NCBI GenBank assembly: GCA_964628455.1
Contig: CAZVPD010000112.1
Location: 1-12,625, forward strand
Length of the DNA: 12,625 nucleotides
Direction of reading: 5' to 3'
DNA from: JAQVWU01 sp964628455
GTDB lineage: Bacteria; Bacillota; Clostridia; Oscillospirales; CAG-272
The notes under the pieces are model-generated. The model made no database searches and was not told the DNA's origin. It saw only the letters and a list, made by a program, of their open reading frames with translations. Positions 1-8,198 of the stretch are shown piece after piece. Made by a program: the position numbers and the translations under genes. Position 1 is the stretch's first letter. Each line of letters starts with the position of its first letter.

Positions 1-43
1 TTTGACTTCTTTAAAATCTTTTATTAAAAAAACCTACAATAAC

Positions 44-77
44 TTGACACGGACATTATATGACATGTCTATTGACA
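44..77. promoter_or_regulatory. Possible operator: clustered GACA motifs and GACATGTC palindrome
   Basis: GACA occurs at 46-49, 52-55, 62-65 and 74-77, the last inside the -35 box. GACATGTC (62-69) is self-complementary. Exporter genes of this type are often controlled by MarR- or TetR-like repressors that bind next to the promoter, but no regulator gene is inside the window. This is pattern-based inference only. Confidence 0.25.
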
Positions 78-100
78 AAATGCGTTGAATTTGATATAAT
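72..100 (+). promoter_or_regulatory. Sigma-A promoter for the ABC exporter operon
   Basis: The -35 box TTGACA (72-77) and the -10 box TATAAT (95-100) are both perfect consensus, with a 17-bp spacer and an extended -10 TG at 92-93. Transcription should begin near 107, leaving a leader of about 75 nt before the first half-transporter. The region just upstream holds several GACA copies and an 8-bp palindrome GACATGTC (62-69) that could bind a repressor. Such a strong core promoter usually needs negative control. Confidence 0.85.
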
Positions 101-181
101 CGTACAGCATGCGCCGCAATAGCAGCTCTTTGAACTACTATGAACAAGACGGCGTTATCAGGCAGGAAGGGAGAACGGGAA

Positions 182-2017
182 ATGAAAAACAAGGACAGAA
201 TATCGTTTATCCTGAAGTTTTTGCGGGGAAACGCCTATTGCTTTGTCATAACCGTCATCATGTCGGCGCTGGTCACGGCAACGGACAGCATCATACCGCA
301 GATCATACGGTATACCGTGGACTCCCTGATCGGCGGGAAACCGGCGGAGCTTCCGGCTTCTGCCGTATCGGCTATCAACAGGCTGGGCGGAAACGAATTT
401 CTGCGCAGTCATCTTTATTTTATTTCCGCAGCCGTCGTTATAACCGCATTGTTTTCCGCCCTGTTCGGCTACCTGTCCCGCGTTTATAATTCAAGGGGGT
501 CCGAACTGTATGCGGAAAGCATGCGAAACGCACTGTTCTCCCATATAAAGCGGCTGCCGTTTTTATGGCACTCCAAAAACAATACGGGCGATATCATACA
601 GCGCTGCACATCCGATGTCGAAACGGTACGAAGCTTTGTATCCGCGCAGCTCATAGAACTCATCCGCGTGTTTTTTATTGTCGCCGTCGCCCTTGTCATG
701 ATGTTTTCGATGGATGCCCGCATCGCGGCGGCATCCCTGGCTTTTGTTCCCGCGGTGATTTTTTACTCCGTTTATTTTCATATAAAAATTTCATCCAGAT
801 TCAAGGAAGCGGATGAAGCGGAGGGTGTTCTGTCCACGGTGGCTCAGGAAAATCTGACAGGTGTTCGTGTGGTGCGGGCATTCGGACGCGAGGCGTTCGA
901 ACGTGACAAATTCGAAGAGGCAAATGTGAAGCTTGCAGGAATGTGGTCCCGACTCGGAGGGATACTCGGAGCATTCTGGGGCATTTCGGACTTTGTTGCC
1001 GCGCTTCAGCTCATCTGCGTTTTGCTGCTGTGCATCCGGTTTGCTTCGGACGGTTCCGTTACGGCAGGCGACTGCATCGCTTTTGTCTCATATACAGCCA
1101 TGCTGTCATGGCCTGTCCGCTCCCTCGGGCGCATCATCAGCGAAATGAGCAAAGCGGGCGTATCGATCGACCGTCTTGCCTATATATTGAATTCCCGGAC
1201 CGAAGATTACGAGGATACCGAAGAGGGAAACCGCACCGATTTCCGGGGCGACATCGTATTCGAAAATGTTTCTTTTTCATATATAGAAGAGGGAGCCGAA
1301 ATATTGAGCGGCGTCAGTTTTACCGCCGGCGGCGGCCGGACACTCGGAATCATCGGGGGCACGGGCTCGGGTAAATCAACCGTCGCTGCGCTCCTGTGCC
1401 GGCTGTATGACCTGCCCGAAGAATGCGGCAGGATCACGGTCGGAGGTGTCCCGCTCGACAGGATAGGACGACGGCAGGTCAGGAGCAATATCGGCATCGT
1501 TCTACAGGAGCCGTTCCTGTTTTCACGCACCATACGCGAAAACATCGCGCTGGCGGCGGATGATAACGATCCCGATTTAAACGAGCGCATACACCGCGCC
1601 GCAGCCATGGCCTGTGTCGACGAGGCGATCCTCGCTTTTCCGCAGGGTTATGATACCATGGTGGGTGAACGCGGGGTTACGCTTTCGGGGGGACAGAAAC
1701 AGCGGGTCGCAATTGCTCGCGCACTGATAAGAAACACCCCGGTCATTATTTTCGATGATTCGCTTTCGGCCGTCGATACCGAAACGGACGCAAAAATCAG
1801 AGCCGCTCTGCGCGATCAGCTGAAGGGAACGACGGTGATCATCATAACGCACCGGGTCACTTCGCTTTTAAACGCGGACAGGATTCTGGTTCTCGACAGA
1901 GGAAAAGCGGTCGGGTTCGGCACGCATGACGAGCTTTTCGCCTCGTGCGGCCTGTACCGCGAAATTTATGAAATACAACAGGCGGGAGCCGCGGAAGCAG
2001 CCCGCACGGGGGAGTGA
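182..2017 (+). CDS. Heterodimeric ABC exporter half-transporter, degenerate-site subunit (TMD-NBD)
   Basis: This is an ABC exporter half-transporter of 611 residues, a normal length, in the inner membrane and probably active in multidrug or lipid/peptide efflux. An N-terminal six-helix transmembrane domain covers about residues 15-330 and a nucleotide-binding domain about 355-595. Visible motifs are Walker A GGTGSGKST (392-400), Q-loop Gln442, signature LSGGQ (501-505), Walker B IIFDD and switch His557. The residue after the Walker B Asp is Asp526, not the usual catalytic Glu. In TM287/288, LmrCD and BmrCD this change marks the subunit whose Walker motifs form the non-hydrolysing site. I chose ATG 182 because AGGAAGGGAG (164-173) lies 8 nt upstream; an in-frame ATG at 140 has no such site. 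The gene is first in a two-gene operon with its likely partner. The transported substrate cannot be told from sequence. Confidence 0.9.
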   Translation: MKNKDRISFILKFLRGNAYCFVITVIMSALVTATDSIIPQIIRYTVDSLIGGKPAELPASAVSAINRLGGNEFLRSHLYFISAAVVITALFSALFGYLSRVYNSRGSELYAESMRNALFSHIKRLPFLWHSKNNTGDIIQRCTSDVETVRSFVSAQLIELIRVFFIVAVALVMMFSMDARIAAASLAFVPAVIFYSVYFHIKISSRFKEADEAEGVLSTVAQENLTGVRVVRAFGREAFERDKFEEANVKLAGMWSRLGGILGAFWGISDFVAALQLICVLLLCIRFASDGSVTAGDCIAFVSYTAMLSWPVRSLGRIISEMSKAGVSIDRLAYILNSRTEDYEDTEEGNRTDFRGDIVFENVSFSYIEEGAEILSGVSFTAGGGRTLGIIGGTGSGKSTVAALLCRLYDLPEECGRITVGGVPLDRIGRRQVRSNIGIVLQEPFLFSRTIRENIALAADDNDPDLNERIHRAAAMACVDEAILAFPQGYDTMVGERGVTLSGGQKQRVAIARALIRNTPVIIFDDSLSAVDTETDAKIRAALRDQLKGTTVIIITHRVTSLLNADRILVLDRGKAVGFGTHDELFASCGLYREIYEIQQAGAAEAARTGE

Positions 2018-2022
2018 TCTGG

Positions 2023-3855
2023 ATGGACCACGAGGATATCGGATCGGGTAAAATCTCACTGCCTTTTTTCGGCCTGCCCAAAATTTATCCGTATATAAAG
2101 CATTATAAAGGCAAAGTGATCTTTCTGGTTTCGTTTCTGCTTGTAACCTGTATCGTCGACCTTATTCTGCCTCTGTTTATAAAATATGCGATCGATGAAT
2201 ATTTTACGCTGGGCAGGCTGACCGGCGCCGGCAGATACGCCCTGCTGTACAGTACGGCGGCGGTGATACAGACGATTGCCACCGTCGTCTGGCTTCGCAC
2301 GTCGATCCGGGCTGAGGTAAACGCTTCGCGTGACTTAAGAAGGCTGGGTTTCAATCATTTGCAGACGCTTTCCTTTTCTTATTTCAATAAGAATGCCGTC
2401 GGATACATCCATTCGAGGATCATCAGCGACACGGGAAAAATCAGCATTCTGGTCTCCTGGGGTGTTGTCGATTTTGTTTATTCCGCGTTTTATTTTATCG
2501 GCGCCGTTGTGTTTATGATCATTCTTGACGTGAGGATGACGCTGCTGGTGCTGTGCGTCCTGCCTTTTATCATAGCGCTGTCCGTCTTTTTTCAGAAAAA
2601 ACTCTTCGGCGCGCACCGAAAAGTCCGTGAGATCAACTCACGCATCACCGGAAGCATCAACGAAGGGATCACGGGTGCGAAAACCACAAAAACGCTGGCC
2701 GCAGAGGACAAAATGTCCGGCGCGTTCCGTATCCTTACGGGTGAAATGCGAACGGCCGCCGTAAGGACTTCCGTATATAACTCCGCATTTATCAGCCTGA
2801 TCAGCGCCTTCTGCTTTGTCGCGATCTCGCTGGTCCTGTGGTACGGCGGAGCTCTTGCGATCGAGGACGCGATGCTTGTCGGAACGCTTTCCGTTTTTAC
2901 GACCTATGCGATCGCGATGGGAGACCATCTGCGCAATTTAGCCCGGGTTATCGCCGACCTGATCAATATCAGCGTAAATATAGAACGGTTTACCAGACTT
3001 CTCGAAACCGGGCCCGATGTGACCGATACTCCGGCGGTGATCGAAAAATACGGCGATGTATTCACACCGAAACGGGAAAACTGGGAGCCCATCAAAGGGG
3101 AGATCGAATTTCGCGACGTTTCTTTCCGTTATCCCGACGGGGAGGAATATGTCCTCGAACATTTTAATCTGAAAGTCGCGGCCAAGACCAAAGTGGCCGT
3201 CGTGGGCGAAACCGGAGCGGGCAAAAGCACTCTCGTGAATCTTGTCTGCCGGTTTTTCGAACCGACCGAAGGCAAAATACTGATAGACGGAACGGATTAC
3301 CGGGAACGCTCGCAGCTCTGGCTGCATTCGGGCATAGGATATGTCCTTCAGACCCCTCATCTGTTTTCGGGCACCGTGCGGGAAAATCTGGTCTACGGAC
3401 GCGAAAACGCAACCGACGAAGAAATCGAAAGAGCGGTAAAGAGCGTAAGCGCCGACACGGTCATCGCAAGGATGGACAGAGGACTCGACAGTCAGGTCGG
3501 AGAAGGCGGCGATATGCTGTCCACGGGTGAAAAACAGCTGCTTTCGTTCGCGCGTGCCATACTCGCAGATCCCGCCATATTCATCCTCGACGAAGCAACC
3601 TCTTCTGTCGATACGGTAACGGAAAAGTTGATTCAGCAGGCGACAGACATCGTTCTGTCCGGCCGGACATCGTTTATTATCGCCCACCGCCTGTCGACTA
3701 TACGCACAGCGGACATTATCCTGGTCGTTAAAAACGGAAAGATCGTCGAGAGCGGGACCCACGATGAACTGATAAACGCCAAAGGTTTTTACCACGGTTT
3801 GTATATGCATCAGTTCGAAGAAGAGAGCATCGCAAGGGCATTTAAAAAAGAATGA
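2023..3855 (+). CDS. Heterodimeric ABC exporter half-transporter, partner subunit (TMD-NBD)
   Basis: This is the second half-transporter, 610 residues, expected to pair with the preceding gene product in the membrane. The transmembrane domain spans about residues 25-320 and the nucleotide-binding domain about 360-600. Walker A is GETGAGKST (395-403), Q-loop Gln443, Walker B FILDE with Asp523 and catalytic Glu524, and switch His555. The signature reads LSTGE (499-503) instead of LSGGQ. It would face the Asp-substituted Walker B of the partner, so both defects fall in one composite site and the other site stays consensus. That complementarity is strong evidence for a true heterodimer. ATG 2023 has GGGGGAG (2008-2014) 8 nt upstream. 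The in-frame GTG at 2014 would overlap the previous stop but lies inside that ribosome binding site. The gene ends 4 nt from the convergent comEC-like gene. Confidence 0.9.
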   Translation: MDHEDIGSGKISLPFFGLPKIYPYIKHYKGKVIFLVSFLLVTCIVDLILPLFIKYAIDEYFTLGRLTGAGRYALLYSTAAVIQTIATVVWLRTSIRAEVNASRDLRRLGFNHLQTLSFSYFNKNAVGYIHSRIISDTGKISILVSWGVVDFVYSAFYFIGAVVFMIILDVRMTLLVLCVLPFIIALSVFFQKKLFGAHRKVREINSRITGSINEGITGAKTTKTLAAEDKMSGAFRILTGEMRTAAVRTSVYNSAFISLISAFCFVAISLVLWYGGALAIEDAMLVGTLSVFTTYAIAMGDHLRNLARVIADLINISVNIERFTRLLETGPDVTDTPAVIEKYGDVFTPKRENWEPIKGEIEFRDVSFRYPDGEEYVLEHFNLKVAAKTKVAVVGETGAGKSTLVNLVCRFFEPTEGKILIDGTDYRERSQLWLHSGIGYVLQTPHLFSGTVRENLVYGRENATDEEIERAVKSVSADTVIARMDRGLDSQVGEGGDMLSTGEKQLLSFARAILADPAIFILDEATSSVDTVTEKLIQQATDIVLSGRTSFIIAHRLSTIRTADIILVVKNGKIVESGTHDELINAKGFYHGLYMHQFEEESIARAFKKE

Positions 3856-3859
3856 TTTT

Positions 3860-6151
3860 TCAGTGTCCGAAAATGATTTCGGCGTAATCATCCGCTACCG
3901 GAACGGCGGAAACTGTTATGCATGCAAGTGAAAGATCGGCACGGTCCGAATAATAAACGAGTTCCGCCCGGGTGGTGTCGGGATAAAAAACCGTTTTAAG
4001 CTTCGGACTGTGTCCTCCGATAATAATGATATCCGCCGACGATGCATACAGGTCCGCGCAGGCGGCGTTTTCGGATTCATATACAGCCCCTCCCAGATAC
4101 ATGACCGATTTGTCTCCGCCGGAAATTCCGAGACATATGACGGGATGCGGGGAACGTTTTATTTCGGTATACGGAAAAAGTTTTATCGTCATCCTTCCGA
4201 ATACAACCGCTGCACCTTCCGTTCTCGGATAAAGAGCGACCGCGCAGTTCCGTTCCGAGGCAAGAGCGGAAAGCGCCGAAAATATATCCTCTTCTTTTGA
4301 ATTTACGGGTTCGGGAAGGCAGAGGATTTTTATAAACGTCTCATCCGTCAGTTTGCCAAACGTATGGATCATCCGGTTGTGGTAATGGGTCAGCATATAT
4401 ACGTCGATTTCACCGATATGATTTTCACGGCCGATATCGCATCCCTTGCCGGTTATGCCGTATGAGCCGTCCGAGATATCACAGACGAGGAGACTGTTTC
4501 TATCCATAATCGCAAATCCGTCGCCAAGCCCGTACCTGTAATAATACACATACGAACAATCATCCCGGGCTCCGTTATAAACGGAAAGGCATACGATAAA
4601 AGCCGCAATGCCGGTTAAAAAAGGAATAAACAGGATCCGCATCCGGCCGGCTTTTATTAAAATCAGCAGTAAAAAGAGGGCGGCGCACAGGACCGCGATG
4701 TATTTCACAAAACCGTAATTCAATGAAACGGTATAATCGGCTCCGCGTGCGAAGAAAGACGCCATTGAAATAAAAAGAGATGAGACAAGCTTCAGAACGG
4801 CCGCAAGAAAGGCTCCCGCGGGAGCGATCATTCCGAAAACGAGAAACAGCGGCGTAAGAAAAAGGATCACCGAGGCGAACGGTGTGAAGATCAGAGTCAT
4901 GACCGGCGAAATAACCGAGACCTCGCCGAAAAAGATCCAGACAAAGGGTAAAGTAAACAAAACGGCGCTGAAAGACGATGAAAGACCCGCAAGCAGAAAG
5001 CGCAAAATCCGAAAATGAAGCTCATCTCCGCGCAGGGTATCGCTTATACGACTCCCGAGCATGGAACCTGCCGTGATCAGTCCGAGGGTCGCGGAAAACG
5101 AAAGCCAAAAGCCGATGTCCAGTACCGCGGGCGGATTGATCAGGCAGATGATCGCCGCGGACAGCAGAAGCGAACCCGCGGGTTCCGGACGTTCACGGGC
5201 AAGAAGCACGGAATAATACAGCACCGTCATGAAAGCGCAGCGCATGACGGAAGGGGAAAGTCCGGTGATCCCCGTGTAAAAAAGCGAAAAAGCAATCAAA
5301 ACAGCATAAATGACATAACGGTGCAGATTCAGTTTCGAGAGAATAAAGCTGATCAGCCCGAGCGTGACCGTCAGGTGCATACCGCTGACGGCGAGAATAT
5401 GGGTCAGTCCCAGTCTGCCGATATCCCGCTTCAGTTCAAGCGGAGTATCTTCGCGGTTGCCGAGTGTCAGCGATGAAACAAAATCTCCTTCTTCATCACC
5501 GACCCACAGTTTTATCTTCTCCGATGCCAGGGCATTCATCCTCGACAACATCCGGGTCGGGTTAAAACCGCTGCTGCCCGTATTTATATAATCCGGATCA
5601 GCCGAAACGGCATGGATCAAAAAACCCGAAGCAAGGTGATAGCGCAGCAGGTCGGGTTTGTCACCCCGAATGCTTTCAAACGTCGCTTTCATGATGAATT
5701 CTTCGTTTTCATCCAGGTCGGAAGCATACTCCGTCTGCAGTTTTGCCTTTATATTTACCGCGCGGCCGTCTATTCTGCGGATCATTATATTGTAGCCGGA
5801 GCTGTATATGCCGGTATAGGTTTTCTTCAGGACAACTCCTTCGATTTCGGATTCGGAGCTTTTCGCGGGCAGCGCGTCGGCTTCCGCATATTTCACATCG
5901 AAATAAAGATAAGAACTGCCGAAAGCGGTGCATATGCAGAAAAAAAGGAAGGCCATGCAGATAAAAAACAATGGCTGCTCTTTATGCATTAAGTAAATAA
6001 AAACCGCCGTTCCCGCAAAAAAGAAGCAGAGAACGGCGGAGCATAATAAAAGGACAGCCTTTATTTCTGCCGGTACGGCATAACCGGCCGCAGCGCATAA
6101 CAGAAAAGTCCCCAGAATGAAACAGCCCGCGTGCTGCCTGACAAACAACAT
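3860..6151 (-). CDS. comEC: ComEC/Rec2-family DNA uptake channel protein with degenerate C-terminal MBL domain
   Basis: ComEC forms the inner-membrane channel that carries single-stranded DNA into the cytoplasm during transformation. The 763-residue product has the full domain order: N-terminal hydrophobic segments (about 10-80), an OB-fold-like domain (about 100-185), the polytopic competence domain (about 225-525) and a C-terminal metallo-beta-lactamase-like domain (about 530-763). Family hallmarks are HILAVSGMHL (251-260), GLSPSVMR (297-304) and GFWLSFSATLGL (347-358). In the C-terminal domain the usual GQGD loop reads GLGDG (541-545). The HxHxDH-type or HxDxDH metal motif is reduced to THYHNRMI (588-595), with Asp and His lost, and the later HHGS-like element reads GGHSP. 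Nuclease activity of that domain is therefore doubtful while the channel looks intact. No comEA or other competence gene is in the window. The start at 6151 has only a weak G-rich site. Confidence 0.9.
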   Translation of the reverse strand: MLFVRQHAGCFILGTFLLCAAAGYAVPAEIKAVLLLCSAVLCFFFAGTAVFIYLMHKEQPLFFICMAFLFFCICTAFGSSYLYFDVKYAEADALPAKSSESEIEGVVLKKTYTGIYSSGYNIMIRRIDGRAVNIKAKLQTEYASDLDENEEFIMKATFESIRGDKPDLLRYHLASGFLIHAVSADPDYINTGSSGFNPTRMLSRMNALASEKIKLWVGDEEGDFVSSLTLGNREDTPLELKRDIGRLGLTHILAVSGMHLTVTLGLISFILSKLNLHRYVIYAVLIAFSLFYTGITGLSPSVMRCAFMTVLYYSVLLARERPEPAGSLLLSAAIICLINPPAVLDIGFWLSFSATLGLITAGSMLGSRISDTLRGDELHFRILRFLLAGLSSSFSAVLFTLPFVWIFFGEVSVISPVMTLIFTPFASVILFLTPLFLVFGMIAPAGAFLAAVLKLVSSLFISMASFFARGADYTVSLNYGFVKYIAVLCAALFLLLILIKAGRMRILFIPFLTGIAAFIVCLSVYNGARDDCSYVYYYRYGLGDGFAIMDRNSLLVCDISDGSYGITGKGCDIGRENHIGEIDVYMLTHYHNRMIHTFGKLTDETFIKILCLPEPVNSKEEDIFSALSALASERNCAVALYPRTEGAAVVFGRMTIKLFPYTEIKRSPHPVICLGISGGDKSVMYLGGAVYESENAACADLYASSADIIIIGGHSPKLKTVFYPDTTRAELVYYSDRADLSLACITVSAVPVADDYAEIIFGH

Positions 6152-6152
6152 G

Positions 6153-6170
6153 CTGAACCCCCGAATTCAG
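6153..6170 (-). repeat. Small hairpin enclosing the comEC ribosome binding region
   Basis: CTGAA (6153-6157) and TTCAG (6166-6170) are complementary around an 8-nt loop. On the transcript the loop carries the run GGGGG, the only plausible ribosome binding site before the start at 6151. A 5-bp stem is weak, so any effect on translation is speculative. Confidence 0.3.
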
Positions 6171-6221
6171 GACAAGGTTACGGCGGAAATACCCGGCAAA
6201 TCAAATCCGATCCGGTAAAAT

Positions 6222-7988
6222 CTATTTTATATCAAACGAAAAAATGTTGATTTTTTCGTTCCCGCCCCAGTCCGAATGCAGGATCAAACGGACCGAGGCG
6301 ATTTTTTTGTTGACCGGAATCAGAACAAGTCTTTTTCTGTTATCCGAAAACAAGGTGTCTGAGGTCATTTCGCCGTTTTCCCCGAATGTTTCAACCGAAA
6401 ATGAACGGCACAGCGTTTTCGGCATATGCATCACGGGGGAGTCCGGCTTGACGTTGGCCCTCATCGAATGGCCGCGCTCTACAGCGTCGCCGGGCAGAGT
6501 GGTGCGGTCAAGGTCGCTGTCAAAGACGACGCGCGCTTCGGTGACATATTCGGGCTTTTCAAAACTGTATTCGATATAACCGTCCCGGTCGCAGAGAAAA
6601 CCGTTTTCGCGGTCGTTTCCGTCCCGGAGTGCGTCCACGTCGCCGTTGGAACCCGACAGGAGGGAGGAATTCTGAGTGAGATCACTGATGACCCGGCGGT
6701 TATACGGGAGCATGCAGTCATTATATAACAGCGTCTGCTTTAATTCGGGGATATGCCTCAAGTAAACTTCATCGGGAGTGCATGAATAGCGGTTTGCGAC
6801 AGCCGCGGCCGTGCCGGCAGCCTGTCCGAGCAGCGCGCAGGTGGCCATCACGCGCGCCGATGATATGGCCGCGTGGGTCATCGAGATGTTCCGTCCCGCA
6901 AAAAACAGATTTTCGATGTTCACCGAATAAAGGCAGCGATAGGGTATACCGTACGGGGACGGAGTCGGNNNNNNNNNNNNNNNNNNNNNNNNNNNNATCT
7001 GAACGCAGGGGTGTCCCGAAAAATAAAATCCCTCGGGGTCATGGTCGTCAAGCGGCCATCCGCCGTAAGCGACGATATCCTCAAAGACGCCGCCCGATGC
7101 GATATCGTTCTGATTCATCCTGTATTTTCCGGTCATCCGCCGTGATTCCCGCTTGCCGGGAAGAAAACCGACAAAATCAAGCTGCCATAAATCGGCCTCA
7201 AACTCACCGCTGTTCTTGATATAATCCCAGATGCCGAAAGCGAGTGCGACCAGGTCGTCCCGTATTTCCTCGGTATCCTTTATGGAATCGCGGCTGCCCC
7301 CGAGTTCGAGGTACCAGAAATTTTCTCCCGATGACTCAAGGTTGGGCCGGCGGTGCTTCATATCCTCGGGGCGGAGTTTTTTGGCCCAGTCGGGAGCTTT
7401 GAAGGTCACGGGGGCGACGCATTTGCGCGCCTGGATCAGGCAGCTCATTCCCATCGTTTTTCTGTCGGCCTGAACTGCGGAAATGACTTCGCCGAATTCC
7501 CTTGCCGATTCGCGCCCTACACGGAACTCGGCATCGACAAGGGGAGCCAGAACACTGTCGCCCGAACAGTCGGCAAAATACAGCGCATTCACCTTTATAA
7601 ATTCCTGCGTGGTCATCTGCCAGCCGGTAACGCTTCTGATTTTATTGCCTTCGGTTTCCGCCATACAGCAGGAGCAGTTCAGGAAACTTCTGATATTGGG
7701 TTCGCCCCGGACCGCTCCGTATAAAACGCTGTCCCAGACGGAGTAGATTTTATACGGATTCCGGTATAGATTTTCAAGATTGATTTCCTCGAGGATCCCG
7801 GTTTCGCGGTTGTTGTGGCCGCCGGCTCCGCACACCCACATGCGGATCTCCGACGATGCGTTTCCCCCGAGCACGGGCCTTTCGTGCATCAGCGCGACGC
7901 GCATGCCCCCTCTTGCCGCGGACACCGCGGCGCAAATGCCGGCAAGCCCTCCCCCGACAACGCATAAATCGGCATTATAAATCAGCAT
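6222..7988 (-). CDS. FAD-dependent oxidoreductase (PF12831-like) with C-terminal beta-sandwich domain
   Basis: This is a flavoprotein of about 588 residues with no signal peptide, so presumably cytoplasmic. The N-terminus carries the Rossmann dinucleotide motif GGGLAG (12-17), followed by ERPVLGGNAS near 36-45, a typical FAD_oxidored start. RESRRMTGKYRM (280-291) and IPYRCLYSVNIENLFFAGRN (about 348-367) are further family hallmarks. Residues from about 430 look like a galactose-binding-like beta-sandwich, similar to those added to homologues in glycan loci. The substrate is unknown; sugar or sugar-derivative oxidation is inferred from the neighbours. ATG 7988 is preferred over ATG 7994 because GGAGGG (7995-8000) lies 6 nt before 7988 but directly abuts 7994. 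A 28-N run (6969-6996) masks about ten codons; the frame is the same on both sides. The gene is divergent from the solute-binding protein gene. Confidence 0.85.
   Translation of the reverse strand: MLIYNADLCVVGGGLAGICAAVSAARGGMRVALMHERPVLGGNASSEIRMWVCGAGGHNNRETGILEEINLENLYRNPYKIYSVWDSVLYGAVRGEPNIRSFLNCSCCMAETEGNKIRSVTGWQMTTQEFIKVNALYFADCSGDSVLAPLVDAEFRVGRESAREFGEVISAVQADRKTMGMSCLIQARKCVAPVTFKAPDWAKKLRPEDMKHRRPNLESSGENFWYLELGGSRDSIKDTEEIRDDLVALAFGIWDYIKNSGEFEADLWQLDFVGFLPGKRESRRMTGKYRMNQNDIASGGVFEDIVAYGGWPLDDHDPEGFYFSGHPCVQXXXXXXXXXXPTPSPYGIPYRCLYSVNIENLFFAGRNISMTHAAISSARVMATCALLGQAAGTAAAVANRYSCTPDEVYLRHIPELKQTLLYNDCMLPYNRRVISDLTQNSSLLSGSNGDVDALRDGNDRENGFLCDRDGYIEYSFEKPEYVTEARVVFDSDLDRTTLPGDAVERGHSMRANVKPDSPVMHMPKTLCRSFSVETFGENGEMTSDTLFSDNRKRLVLIPVNKKIASVRLILHSDWGGNEKINIFSFDIK
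6969..6996. other. Assembly gap (28 N)
   Basis: The 28 unknown bases lie inside the FAD oxidoreductase gene, between GHPCVQ and PTPSPYGIPYR. The reading frame continues across the gap, so the stated length may be right or right modulo three. The hidden residues sit just before the conserved IPYRCLY block. It is an artefact of assembly rather than biology. Confidence 0.99.
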
Positions 7989-8078
7989 AATCATCCCTCC
8001 GGAATCTTCATTTCATCTGCCCGCGTAAACAGCCGGCCTTCACGTCTTTCGTTCGCTGCCGGCACCCTTTATGCGGTC

Positions 8079-8108
8079 ATTATAACATAACCGCCGTAAA
8101 AAAGTCAA
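8079..8108 (-). promoter_or_regulatory. Sigma-A promoter for the FAD oxidoreductase (and possibly comEC)
   Basis: Reading leftward, the -35 box is TTGACT (8108-8103) and the -10 box is a perfect TATAAT (8084-8079), with an 18-bp spacer and an extended -10 TG. The predicted transcript starts near 8072, giving a leader of about 84 nt to the ATG at 7988. Confidence 0.75.
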
Positions 8109-8169
8109 TAAAATCCCCGTATCCGAAAAAAGAAACAGAATTGGATCAAAATATTCGACGCAAAACATA

Positions 8170-8198
8170 TTGACTTATATTTATACGGAGAATATAAT
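8170..8198 (+). promoter_or_regulatory. Sigma-A promoter for the solute-binding protein operon
   Basis: The -35 box is TTGACT (8170-8175) and the -10 box is a perfect TATAAT (8193-8198), with a 17-bp spacer. Transcription should begin near 8205, leaving about 34 nt before the ATG at 8239. The tandem AGAATAC repeat straddles the expected start point and could serve as an operator. Confidence 0.8.

Noticed and set aside
140..181. Longer N-terminus for the first ABC subunit from ATG 140
   Set aside because: No ribosome binding site precedes ATG 140, whereas ATG 182 has a good one. The 14 extra residues do not resemble an exporter N-terminus.
109..489. Open frame starting only about 2 nt after the predicted transcription start
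   Set aside because: It would have to be leaderless. Its composition is shadow-like (many Arg, Gly, His) and it overlaps the well-supported ABC gene in another frame.
3867..3882. Hairpin CCGAAA-ATGA-TTTCGG between the convergent ABC and comEC genes, considered as a terminator
   Set aside because: The stem is only 6 bp with low GC, there is no T run on the + side and only a distant interrupted one on the - side, and it lies inside the comEC coding sequence.
2938..3891. Long antisense open frame (317 codons) opposite the second ABC gene
   Set aside because: It has no ribosome binding site and no recognisable domain. It lies opposite a clearly coding NBD, so its openness follows from the codon use of the true gene.
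5015..5476. Open frame of 153 codons on the + strand inside comEC
   Set aside because: It is antisense to the conserved competence domain, with no RBS and no domain-like sequence.
8032..8063. Two GCCGGC sites in the FAD gene leader as a riboswitch or attenuator stem
   Set aside because: Only 6 bp pair, each site is self-complementary by itself, and no conserved riboswitch pattern is recognisable.
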